A stretch of DNA of 23,331 nucleotides. Origin: a virus. This document shows, piece after piece, positions 12,536-20,012 of the stretch. Location of the stretch: IMG/VR virus record IMGVR_UViG_3300027233_000150, positions 1 through 23,331 of that record. One strand, written 5' to 3'. The stretch's first letter is position 1; each line of letters opens with the position of its first letter. The translations under genes and the position numbers were made by a program. The notes under the pieces were generated by a model. The model was not told the DNA's origin, made no database searches, and saw only the letters and a list, made by a program, of their open reading frames with translations.

Positions 12536-14380
12536 TTATCCTTTAGCGATCTTTGCAAGCTCTTTAGCAACGTTCTTTGCTTCAGCGCCTTTTAGACCAC
12601 CTTCTGTTTGAACAAGATTGAATAGCTCGTCTTCTGACATTGATTGAAGTTCAGACTCAGAGTGCTTACCTTTCTTTAGATCAACTAGAGACACATAAAG
12701 TTCCATTGCCTTTTGCTCGTCCTTAGCTGCCTCTTCGACCTTGTAAGTCTTACCATCGAATTCAAACTCTTCTTCGCCAGCTTCTTTAGCCTTTCTTACT
12801 GCGTCACCGAAAGCATTGCCTTCTTCAACTTCATCAGACTCGCGAACTGGAACAATACCTAGTTTGCTAGATGCTTTGCCAAGGTTGTTTTCAACTGCTT
12901 CAACGTTTTTAATGATATTCTGAATGGCCTTTCTCCAAGCTGCGTCGGTTGTTTCTTCAGCTAGATCATTTAGCTTTGCGTATAGATCTTCAATTAGACC
13001 GCCGACTTCGTCGTAAATATCTACTTCAGCTTCATATACTTTTGATTCTTTAATGTATTCTGCTAAGTCTTCGTCACACCATCCATAATCACAATCTGCT
13101 AATACAGTTTCAAGGTCTTTTCTCTTACCTTGCATTAAGATAACTGGGTGACCACCTGCTGGACCGTCCATTTGCTTGTTAATAATTTTAACATTATTCT
13201 TCTTTAAGAATTTTAAGAAGTCTTTATTGTCTGGATCCATTGCGTCCATTTCAACTTCTGCTTCGAATAATTGCTCATTCTCTTCATTGACTACTGCTTC
13301 AAAAGCTGGAACAAGATCTCTATCTCCATAAAGGTCGATCATGTACCACTTGCCGTCTCTTTCGTCATAAAGGTATGCATATTCTGCACCATTAGCGTCA
13401 GCGTCGTTGATATACTTCTTCAAATTCTTAACTGAACCCTTAAGAGGTGTCATAGAGTTTTTATCGTTATAGAACTTAATCTTATTGATGTCAGCCTCTA
13501 GACCTGAATTATCTCCCTTTGTGATAACTGCATCAACATCAGAACCAGATTTGTAACCTTTCTTAATAACTGGCAACATGTGTTCTGGGTAAGAATCGTA
13601 GTGAGTGTATACTGATGCAATCTCGCCTGACTTATAAATCTTACCGAATTGGCCTCTTGTACCTTCTTCAATGATTTGCTCTAGAGAGTTTAGGTTAACT
13701 GACTCGTTAAGATTGAATTTTGTGATAGCGTTAAGAAGCTTATCAGCCGCGTCATTTTCACCAATTTCTTTTAGGTAATCTACTGTGCCGTTAGCGATTG
13801 CATAACCGTCCCACTTAGCAGCGTTAGCGATGTCTGAATAAACTTGACCTTGGCCCTTTGCTCTCGATGCAGAACCGATTGCCTTTGACGTAACGATTTC
13901 TTGGTGAAAGTTAGCATCTTCCATTGCATCAGCGTAAACCCTAGCGATTGCATTTAGTTCTTTAACGCCTGACTTTTTCCAAGCATTGACTACTGAACTA
14001 CGCTCTCTTTTGCCTTCGTTAACTTCTTCGGTTTCCTTTGCTTCCTCTGTCTCAGATTCTTTCAAAGTGATTGGGTATTTCTTACCGTTCCATTCGAACT
14101 CTTTTTTACCCTCTCTTTTTGCCTTTGAAGCAGCGAAAATGAAAGCTCTACCTTCAGCAATTCCAGCCTCTTCTTCGTTTAGATCGAATAGTTCGGCGGT
14201 GAAAGCCTCTAACTGATCTTCTGTAAGTTCAGAAGCTCTAGTTACGTTATATTTCTTCAGAAGCCCATTAAATGAAGCGGCCGCTTCACCTCTTGAAACT
14301 TCTTTTTGTTGGTTCTCGGCCTCTTCTCTAAGCTGTGTTTTTAGCGTAGAAAATGACTTGAAATTTTGAATACGTTCCAT
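12536..14380 (-). CDS. 614-aa modular head-internal protein with many candidate prohead-protease sites
   Basis: I use the ATG at 14380, not an in-frame TTG at 14386. The N-terminus MERIQNFKSFSTLKTQLRE|E is targeting-like. Several modules follow. A Lys/Glu-rich module at 76-106 (EGRAFIFAASKAK, then EFEWNGKKY) recurs at 520-550 (EGNAFGDAVRKAK, then EFEFDGKTY). Residues about 125-220 are helical. Residues 240-365 contain a domain with SVYTHYDSYPEHMLPVI, which resembles a widespread phage family with a YxHxDGYP motif. Residues 378-445 form a small alpha/beta domain, followed by a helical segment (452-510). Acidic linkers between modules carry (I/L/V)-x-E sites such as LKE|S, VNE|G, LNE|S, VNE|E, LFE|A, IKE|S and VRE|S. 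A head core or polyprotein-like cargo role is inferred. A terminator follows. Confidence 0.75.
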   Translation of the reverse strand: MERIQNFKSFSTLKTQLREEAENQQKEVSRGEAAASFNGLLKKYNVTRASELTEDQLEAFTAELFDLNEEEAGIAEGRAFIFAASKAKREGKKEFEWNGKKYPITLKESETEEAKETEEVNEGKRERSSVVNAWKKSGVKELNAIARVYADAMEDANFHQEIVTSKAIGSASRAKGQGQVYSDIANAAKWDGYAIANGTVDYLKEIGENDAADKLLNAITKFNLNESVNLNSLEQIIEEGTRGQFGKIYKSGEIASVYTHYDSYPEHMLPVIKKGYKSGSDVDAVITKGDNSGLEADINKIKFYNDKNSMTPLKGSVKNLKKYINDADANGAEYAYLYDERDGKWYMIDLYGDRDLVPAFEAVVNEENEQLFEAEVEMDAMDPDNKDFLKFLKKNNVKIINKQMDGPAGGHPVILMQGKRKDLETVLADCDYGWCDEDLAEYIKESKVYEAEVDIYDEVGGLIEDLYAKLNDLAEETTDAAWRKAIQNIIKNVEAVENNLGKASSKLGIVPVRESDEVEEGNAFGDAVRKAKEAGEEEFEFDGKTYKVEEAAKDEQKAMELYVSLVDLKKGKHSESELQSMSEDELFNLVQTEGGLKGAEAKNVAKELAKIAKG

Positions 14381-14421
14381 TTGCAAATGATTATGTATTT
14401 TTGTAGTATGTTATCTTAAGA

Positions 14422-15930
14422 CTATATATCACCCTCAAAGGTTACCCTTTTAATTTCATATCTAAACTTTTCTTGTCTATAGATCTTTTGGCGGGCAATA
14501 CCGTGTTTATATAGGTAGTTGTGATGGCCTTCGTATGTAATATCGTCAACGAAGTCAATGATATTTACAGCATCCTTTGATTCATGTTGTCTAAGGCCAC
14601 GACCAATTGACTGTCTAATAATGATCTCGGATTTGAAAGACTCGGTGAAAAAGATGTTGTGAATCTTTTTAATTGAGATACCTGTCGAGAACGTTCCATA
14701 AGACGCGACGATGATAATGTCATCACCTTGTTCCATCTTCTTTTTATATTCTTCTCTAATATCCTTATCAGTTCCTCCATCAACATAGTAGACTGCCTTG
14801 TTACTTCTTCTACGAAGTTCTTCGTATAGTCTTTTACCGTGTTCAATTCTATGGAATAGCACAAGTGAGTTGTTTGGAATCTTAGCGATTACTTTACTAA
14901 TAAAGTTTAATCTTCCAGGTGATTGTATAATGTAGTTTTGTTCAAGCTGAAATACGTCTTTATTTTCGTATCTGTTTGTTGACAATTCCATAAACGCCTT
15001 ACGTGCTGTTTCTGGTGCGTAATTCATTTCAATTACTTTCACATTACACTTTGCAATATGACCTTCATCTTGTAAAAAAGCGGCCTTAACCTCAGTGATA
15101 AGAGGTCCAGTATGTGACATTAAGGTTAAACGATCTAGTGTGTTATCCTTTGGAATAGTACCTGATAAACCAAACCTATAGGTCGCGTTTTCACACTTCT
15201 GTAGAATGGTTTTGATTGAGGCTGATTTGGCCTTGTGCGTTTCATCGACAATCACACAATCAAACTGTTCAAAGAAGTCTTTTCCCTTTTTAACTAGCGA
15301 TTGATATGTTCCTATAACAATGTTTCTAGAGTCTTTAATCTTTTGACCAGCATAAACTTGCTGAATCATCATTTGAATTCTATTCTCGTAATTGTATTCT
15401 CCAAAGTCCTCAGTTGCTTGAACAACCAGGGATACGTTAGGTACGATAAACAAAATCTTTTTTGCCTTTTGTTTCTCTAGCATATATGCAACTGCCATGA
15501 AAGAAATCATTGTCTTACCGGCTGATGTAGCAAGCTCAGATAGAGAGCGTCTGAATTTTAGAATGTTAAATGCGGCTTCTATTTGATAGTCCCTTGGAGT
15601 CATTTCTGATCTTTCAAAAAACTCAAGAGACCATTCTTCGAATCCTTCTGATGTTATGTCTCTGTCAAACAGCCGAGTAATGCCATTGATCTTAAGCTCA
15701 TAGTTGTAGCTCTTACAGATCTTCATCACTTCTTGCCATAAACCGGAAGGAATCCACTTATCGTCTTTTACATACGAGATGTAACCGTCCCAAACACCCC
15801 TTTTAACTAGGGGGTTGAAACGCCAACCCTCGATTCGACGAGTCATCGATATGTTCAACTGCTCAAGTTCAAGATCAGTTGCCTGATCAATTCTTAAGAA
15901 CTGAGCGTTGTCAGTTAAAGTTAGCTCCAC
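14422..15930 (-). CDS. uvsW: UvsW-type recombination/repair helicase
   Basis: This 502-aa protein is essentially the length of T4 UvsW. UvsW is an SF2 helicase that unwinds branched DNA and R-loops and helps switch from origin- to recombination-dependent replication. Motifs: a UvsW-specific N-terminal domain (1-100, including GWRFNPLVKRGVWDGYI), Walker A LATSAGKT (133-140), Walker B DETH (229-232), motif III FGLSGT (253-258), IIIVASYGTFSTGISIKK (motif V region) and motif VI QSIGRGLRQH. The start is GTG at 15930; the codon before it in frame is a stop, which fixes the start. It follows uvsY, and the pair matches T4, where uvsW and uvsY are close. Confidence 0.95.
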   Translation of the reverse strand: MELTLTDNAQFLRIDQATDLELEQLNISMTRRIEGWRFNPLVKRGVWDGYISYVKDDKWIPSGLWQEVMKICKSYNYELKINGITRLFDRDITSEGFEEWSLEFFERSEMTPRDYQIEAAFNILKFRRSLSELATSAGKTMISFMAVAYMLEKQKAKKILFIVPNVSLVVQATEDFGEYNYENRIQMMIQQVYAGQKIKDSRNIVIGTYQSLVKKGKDFFEQFDCVIVDETHKAKSASIKTILQKCENATYRFGLSGTIPKDNTLDRLTLMSHTGPLITEVKAAFLQDEGHIAKCNVKVIEMNYAPETARKAFMELSTNRYENKDVFQLEQNYIIQSPGRLNFISKVIAKIPNNSLVLFHRIEHGKRLYEELRRRSNKAVYYVDGGTDKDIREEYKKKMEQGDDIIIVASYGTFSTGISIKKIHNIFFTESFKSEIIIRQSIGRGLRQHESKDAVNIIDFVDDITYEGHHNYLYKHGIARQKIYRQEKFRYEIKRVTFEGDI

Positions 15931-15959
15931 TCATTGGTTGAGCATTTTTATTCTCGCAA

Positions 15960-16388
15960 TTACAGACCGTTCAACTGTAATTTATTGCGAACGGCCCAAC
16001 TCATATTGTCTAGAGTCTTAACCGATTCACGCATGAAATCCATCTGTGTTTCTAATAGGGATAGAATCATGCTCTCATCTGACATATCGGCTTTTAAGAA
16101 CGATTCCCTTTGTTTGTCAGTGAGTTTATAATCATATTCGTAATACTTGATGAAAGACTCTTTATAAGTCTTTGACAGTTTACGTTCCTGTTCCTTGATC
16201 TTGATGTTCAGTTGTGCTATCTGTTCAATGATGATTTGGCGATAAGATGGAATTGTCACCATTGCATCATTTAAGTCATCAACATTCTTAAAGGCCTTTG
16301 CAAGCTCTCTAATCTTTGAAGTCCATTCTGATCGCTGATTTCCAAGGTACTGATCAACTTGTACTATTTTGTTTTTCTCTACTTGCAT
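15960..16388 (-). CDS. uvsY: UvsY-like recombination mediator
   Basis: This 142-aa, helix-rich protein is close to the 137 aa of T4 UvsY, which loads UvsX recombinase onto gp32-coated ssDNA. The match is in pattern: a central helix with basic and aromatic residues (KTYKESFIKYYEYDYKLTD), then 'sFLkADMSDESMILSL', then a C-terminal helix with a conserved spacing of hydrophobics ending NKLQLNGL. T4 UvsY has the analogous YEKSEMKTVLSADKDVL and a C-terminal helix. Position next to uvsW and downstream of gp32 and gp61 supports the call. Sequence similarity alone would be weak. Confidence 0.7.
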   Translation of the reverse strand: MQVEKNKIVQVDQYLGNQRSEWTSKIRELAKAFKNVDDLNDAMVTIPSYRQIIIEQIAQLNIKIKEQERKLSKTYKESFIKYYEYDYKLTDKQRESFLKADMSDESMILSLLETQMDFMRESVKTLDNMSWAVRNKLQLNGL

Positions 16389-16397
16389 TGGTTACAT

Positions 16398-16607
16398 TTA
16401 AAAAAGTTGACCTTTGTTGTTTTTCAACGGGGTCCATGGATTTGCAGTTAACTTCTTTTTCATCTTTGGCGTGCTAAATTCTAATCCTACCTCGCTAAAT
16501 GAAATATCGATTTGATCGAAATCAATCAACGCTTTCATGTTTTTGCGACCATCGTGGTCTTCGTGAAACTGGTCAAGTTCCTTTTCCATCCAATCAAAAC
16601 TAATCAT
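16398..16607 (-). CDS. 69-aa small protein between primase and UvsY
   Basis: It starts at ATG 16607 in an ATGA overlap with the primase stop. The protein begins MISFDWMEKELDQFHEDHDG and contains IDISFSEVGLEFSTPKMKKK, ending NNKGQLF. It is acidic at the N-terminus and basic at the C-terminus. Its place in the gp32-gp61-uvsY unit suggests a replication or recombination accessory, but no family is recognised. Confidence 0.65.
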   Translation of the reverse strand: MISFDWMEKELDQFHEDHDGRKNMKALIDFDQIDISFSEVGLEFSTPKMKKKLTANPWTPLKNNKGQLF

Positions 16608-17686
16608 ACGTACAAGGCATCTAAACGTGAATCTGTAAAATACTGATTGATTTTGCTTAGAGGTGAGGTGTTCTTAATTTCAAAACACTTCTTAACCAGA
16701 TCGTTTAAATCCTTTATACTATCTGAATATATATTCATTTTCGTATCGTCTAGGAATTTAGACCACATGAAAACCTGTTTACCCTTCTTTAGTTTCTCTA
16801 ACATCTTCTTTTTACCCGTTTCGTCATTATCAAACATGTAACGGATTGTTGGAATCTCGTCTAGCTCGGTAGTTGAACGACCAGCCGTTGCAAGAGCAAT
16901 CGAATTGCTCATAAACTTTGCGTCAAGAGGTCCTTCAAACACTGTTACTGGACGACCCATATCAGCGTACATTAGACCAAACAGAGTTGATAGTTTATTA
17001 ACGGCAATGACATCATCTCCTTCAACTGGAAATGGACGATTCATTTCTTCATACAATTTTTCAAGATCATACGTCAAATACTTTGATCGTGCATTCTTGC
17101 CTAATTGACGACTTTGACAACTTAAGATTTTGCCGTCAGGTGTCTTGTTTAGAATCCACAATCTTTTGCCCATATCTGAAAAAAGAAAGTCATCGATGTG
17201 ACGATGTAACAATCTTCCTCTTAGATAGAACCATGCAAAATCGCCAGGTTGAATAGATTTGGCCTTAAAGAAGGCCTTGAAATCCTGTACGGGTATTGCA
17301 AGTTTTATTGCATTATTATAAACCGAATGCTGAAGAGTTTGAATGTCTTTAACGTCAATCTTCTTTTCCCTAATGTATTCGATGATTTGAACTGTTTCAT
17401 CAGTTGAACCTGCTCGTAAACCATGATCCTTTAAGAATGTATTCAGATCAGTGTGATGACTACAATTATAACAGTGAAACTGAAGAGTATCCCAAAAAAG
17501 ATTACCTCTCTTTTTGGTATGATCCTCTGTGGAATCCCCACAATAAGGACATGCCAGGTTCAAACGACCTGACATTTCCTTAATCATTTGTTTGGGAGAG
17601 GCAGAGTGGTTTTCTACAACCACCTGCTTCACCAAACTTCTGATTTTTTGCTTTAAATCTTCTGATAAATTAGATGTCGAGGTCAT
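16604..17686 (-). CDS. 61: DNA primase, gp61-like
   Basis: This 360-aa protein (T4 gp61 is 342 aa) makes RNA primers with the gp41-type helicase. The N-terminal zinc ribbon is C46-PYC49-GDST and C72-YNC75. The catalytic TOPRIM domain has VFEGPLDAKFM (Glu about 251) and YMFDNDETG (284-292). These are the DnaG-type signatures in the expected order. The gene overlaps the end of gp32 by 17 nt and is coupled to the following 69-aa gene. No replicative helicase (gp41) is in the window. Confidence 0.9.
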   Translation of the reverse strand: MTSTSNLSEDLKQKIRSLVKQVVVENHSASPKQMIKEMSGRLNLACPYCGDSTEDHTKKRGNLFWDTLQFHCYNCSHHTDLNTFLKDHGLRAGSTDETVQIIEYIREKKIDVKDIQTLQHSVYNNAIKLAIPVQDFKAFFKAKSIQPGDFAWFYLRGRLLHRHIDDFLFSDMGKRLWILNKTPDGKILSCQSRQLGKNARSKYLTYDLEKLYEEMNRPFPVEGDDVIAVNKLSTLFGLMYADMGRPVTVFEGPLDAKFMSNSIALATAGRSTTELDEIPTIRYMFDNDETGKKKMLEKLKKGKQVFMWSKFLDDTKMNIYSDSIKDLNDLVKKCFEIKNTSPLSKINQYFTDSRLDALYV

Positions 17687-18593
17687 TCAAGAATGATTCC
17701 AAGTCATCATCATCGCTCACCTTAGCAGTGCTTCCTGCTGGTTCTGAAGATACATTATCCAAGTCGAACGCAGCTTCTACTTCAGGAGTATATGCTTTCT
17801 TTGCAACGGGAGCTGATTTTGAAGTCACAGCTGTCATTGCTTCGCTTGGGTTAACGTATTGACCAAGTACTGAATTTACAAAGTCACGTGTTTGATCGTC
17901 CCATACTTTGTATTCATATACTTCTAGCTTTGGAGCCTTATCCAATTCAGTCTTGATGGATGCCATCGCTTCCTTGGTACGTTCAGCTGCTTTACCATCT
18001 ACGATAACTGCAGATCGAGAAGAAGAGAACTTAGACTTATCATAGTTGTTGTACTCGCCTTGGCGTGTAATAATCAACTCGAAGTTCTTACCTTCAAACA
18101 AGTCAAATACTTGAGTTGACTCGCCGAATGAAGGCTTCAATTCCTCATCAATCTTTTCTTTGATCTTGTAACCAAATTTGAAGATCATGTATTGACCTTC
18201 TAGCTCAGGACGTTGTGGATCCTTGATGATTTTAATGAGCGAATAGTACTGCTCACGGCGCTTTAGCTTTTCAGACATCTTGCGATCAACGGCTGAGTCT
18301 GATTTGCGAAGGCGAAAGAATGCATCCTGAATTGGACACTTTTCACCGACTGATGCAGGTGAATCGATCAAACGACCAGTGCCAGAGGCGTCAGTCATCC
18401 AATGGACATACTTGCGAACCAGTGATTTACGTGGGTTTTCAGGGTTTGGTACGAAGCGAATAAGTGCTTTGTAAGTACCGTCTTTACCGTCATCTGCGGT
18501 AGGTTTGTAGATAACCTCTTCTCGTGTGTTTGAGGCTGTCTCGTGTGTGTCTACGTCTGAGACACTCAGATTAAAAATGTCAAAATCTGCCAT
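17670..18593 (-). CDS. 32: Single-stranded DNA-binding protein, gp32-like
   Basis: This 307-aa protein (T4 gp32 is 301 aa) coats ssDNA during replication and recombination. Matching blocks are YKALIRFVPNP, YYSLIKIIKDPQRPELEGQY with FKFGYKIKEKI (T4: [29 protein letters not shown] region), FEGKNFELIITRQGEYNNYD, and the acidic tail DDDDLESFLNDLDI, equivalent to the T4 tail that binds partner proteins. T4 gp32 holds zinc with H64, C77, C87 and C90; here H64 and C86 are present but C86 is the only Cys in the protein, so the zinc site appears lost. It has a real Shine-Dalgarno (AAAGGAAACATG). The leader contains an inverted repeat that might serve autoregulation. Confidence 0.9.
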   Translation of the reverse strand: MADFDIFNLSVSDVDTHETASNTREEVIYKPTADDGKDGTYKALIRFVPNPENPRKSLVRKYVHWMTDASGTGRLIDSPASVGEKCPIQDAFFRLRKSDSAVDRKMSEKLKRREQYYSLIKIIKDPQRPELEGQYMIFKFGYKIKEKIDEELKPSFGESTQVFDLFEGKNFELIITRQGEYNNYDKSKFSSSRSAVIVDGKAAERTKEAMASIKTELDKAPKLEVYEYKVWDDQTRDFVNSVLGQYVNPSEAMTAVTSKSAPVAKKAYTPEVEAAFDLDNVSSEPAGSTAKVSDDDDLESFLNDLDI

Positions 18594-18606
18594 GTTTCCT
18601 TTAAAA

Positions 18607-18660
18607 ATTGTTAAACTTAAATTATCCCGTTAATGTGTCTTTTAGAGAAACTTTAACAAT
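18607..18660 (-). promoter_or_regulatory. Inverted repeat in the gp32 leader, candidate translational operator
   Basis: ATTGTTAAA (18607-18615) and TTTAACAAT (18652-18660) are perfect 9-nt complementary arms around 36 nt, 14 nt upstream of the gp32 start. T4 gp32 represses its own mRNA by binding a structured, A/U-rich leader. A comparable role here is inference from position and structure only. Confidence 0.3.
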
Positions 18661-18671
18661 ACTTATATCTA

Positions 18672-18679
18672 CAAACCTA
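18672..18679 (-). promoter_or_regulatory. Candidate Bacteroidota-type -7 element upstream of gp32
   Basis: The minus strand reads TAGGTTTG, an exact match to TAnnTTTG, about 80 nt upstream of the gp32 ATG. No convincing -33 TTTG partner is present. It overlaps a short palindrome (ACAAAC...GTTTGT). If used, the leader would contain the inverted repeat described above. Confidence 0.3.
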
Positions 18680-18702
18680 AGTTTGTTTCATAAGCATAGA
18701 AA

Positions 18703-18888
18703 TTACTTACTCCCGTTTGTCTCGTGTACCGTACCGTCAGGTGCATGATATCCCGTGTCGCTAATCTTGACATAACCTGTCTTAGCTATGAAGGCTTCTG
18801 CTTCATCTTGTGTGATTAGCTTATAATTGAGCATGCTGTCGACTATGTATAGCAGACGAAAGAACTCTACGGAAGTTAGTGTTTTCAT
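18703..18888 (-). CDS. 61-aa small protein, unknown
   Basis: ATG at 18888; the protein begins MKTLTSVEFFRLLYIVDSML and continues NYKLITQDEAEAFIAKTGYV. It is probably a small soluble helical protein with a short beta C-terminus (ISDTGYHAPDGTVHE). It stands alone between two intergenic regions that each contain an exact TAnnTTTG, so it may be separately transcribed. The leader reads GATATATAGAATATG. I do not recognise it. Confidence 0.6.
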   Translation of the reverse strand: MKTLTSVEFFRLLYIVDSMLNYKLITQDEAEAFIAKTGYVKISDTGYHAPDGTVHETNGSK

Positions 18889-18995
18889 ATTCTATATATC
18901 CCGCCCGTAGAGATTTGTTTACACCAAACTTATTATCTGATTATATTTAATGGTCTCTGAAACAATCGGGCCCAGGAAGCATAGAAGGATTGGTT
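18889..18995 (-). other. Structured intergenic region between resolvase and the 61-aa gene
   Basis: The 107-nt gap contains a candidate -7 element TAAGTTTG (18925-18932). It also contains a CCCAGGA/TCCTGGG stem (18971-18977 with 19000-19006) that straddles the resolvase stop codon. A second stem, AGGATT/AATCCT (18986-18991 with 18998-19003), would compete with the first. I see no T-run typical of a terminator and no tRNA. Confidence 0.35.
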
Positions 18996-19631
18996 CTAAT
19001 CCTGGGTTGAAGGTTGCAACGACAGTAAATACATTAAGAGGAAGGCAGCGTCAACCAAGTCATCTAAAGGTTTCACTAGTTTTTTCTCATCACGAAAGGG
19101 TTGACAAAAAGAATGAAATTCAGAGGACTGAAAGGAGTCACTGTCAACAAATGCTTTCCACATCGCTTCTTTGTTCATGTTACCTTTGCCAGCAAACTTC
19201 TTGATTGCGGTTGGAGCAATAACGTCAAGGTCTTCAACGATTAAGGTTTCAATCAATTTACATTTAAGGATTGATGCAGCTGCTTGAAGATCCAGTAGTG
19301 AATTGGTACCAAATCTAGAAGTACCATAAGAAGCACCCTCAAAATAAATCCTGTAAGGTTTAGATGGATCAGTGTGCTCAATGATCATTGCCATTAGATT
19401 TTCGGCAATGTTAATATGTCGATTAACTCTAGTGAGTTCGTGTTTAGAAATATCAGGTTCGTCTTGAAAAACAAGACTAACGTCCGATAGCTTGGCCATC
19501 TCTTGTTGAGCGGCTTTATCCTTCTTTGTAGATTTTGTAGAATTTAGGTATGAAATCCAATGAGGTTTCCCATCCTTTAAAACACAAACACCTGGAGAAT
19601 TAATAGAAAAGTCGATTCCGACGTAGTTCAT
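18996..19631 (-). CDS. RuvC-like Holliday junction resolvase
   Basis: This 211-aa RNase H-fold nuclease has the RuvC/poxvirus A22 acidic residues in order: D7 in VGIDFSINSPGVCV, E98 in IYFEGASYG, and D190/D191/D194 in PLDDLVDAAFLL. APTAIKKFAGKGNMNKEAM (139-157) is the typical RuvC basic segment that precedes the last helix. It should resolve branched DNA before or during packaging. T4 uses the unrelated endonuclease VII (gp49) for this, so this is a non-orthologous replacement, assuming no gp49 elsewhere. It starts with a TAATG overlap on the upstream gene. Confidence 0.85.
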   Translation of the reverse strand: MNYVGIDFSINSPGVCVLKDGKPHWISYLNSTKSTKKDKAAQQEMAKLSDVSLVFQDEPDISKHELTRVNRHINIAENLMAMIIEHTDPSKPYRIYFEGASYGTSRFGTNSLLDLQAAASILKCKLIETLIVEDLDVIAPTAIKKFAGKGNMNKEAMWKAFVDSDSFQSSEFHSFCQPFRDEKKLVKPLDDLVDAAFLLMYLLSLQPSTQD

Positions 19632-20002
19632 TAGAACATGTTTTTACCAAGACTTGCACCTAGAGCGGCGCCGACAAGTCTTGAAGTTAATAGATCGTAC
19701 ATCAAGCCCTTTTCAATACCAAGCGTCTTAGCCAGAAGTTTACCAACAGATTTACCAAGTGCAAAACCAGTTAGACCTCCTAAAATAGAACCCAGAACAC
19801 CTTCATTCGTAAGTTCAACGTTAAACTTATCGATATCGTACGTACCGTCTTCGTTTTTATATTCAGCAAGAAATGCGTCAACAGCTGCGTCAACTCTTTC
19901 TTCGAGTTCGTCAGTCCATTCAGATTGCAATGACTCGTTAAGGGCATTCAATTCTGCCTCTGTAACGTTCTGTGCTTCAAGATATTCGATAAAAGTTCTC
20001 AT
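19631..20002 (-). CDS. 123-aa protein with targeting-like N-terminus and glycine-zipper segment
   Basis: The N-terminus MRTFIEYLEAQ resembles the capsid-targeting peptides found further along. A candidate LNE|S site lies near residue 24, though the first site is less typical. Residues 30-66 are acidic and helical. Residues 68-123 contain small-residue-rich hydrophobic helices, GVLGSILGGLTGFALGKSVG and LVGAALGASLGKNMF, which resemble glycine-zipper, membrane-active segments. It could be a head-internal protein that interacts with membrane on injection, or a small structural protein. The leader reads AATATATAGAGTATG. Confidence 0.65.
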   Translation of the reverse strand: MRTFIEYLEAQNVTEAELNALNESLQSEWTDELEERVDAAVDAFLAEYKNEDGTYDIDKFNVELTNEGVLGSILGGLTGFALGKSVGKLLAKTLGIEKGLMYDLLTSRLVGAALGASLGKNMF

Positions 20003-20012
20003 ACTCTATATA

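Noticed and set aside
18960-19010. Possible tRNA on the plus strand around GGTTCTAATCC
   Set aside because: The sequence resembles a T-arm, but no 5-bp T stem with a 7-nt loop, anticodon arm or acceptor stem can be built, and it overlaps the resolvase end.
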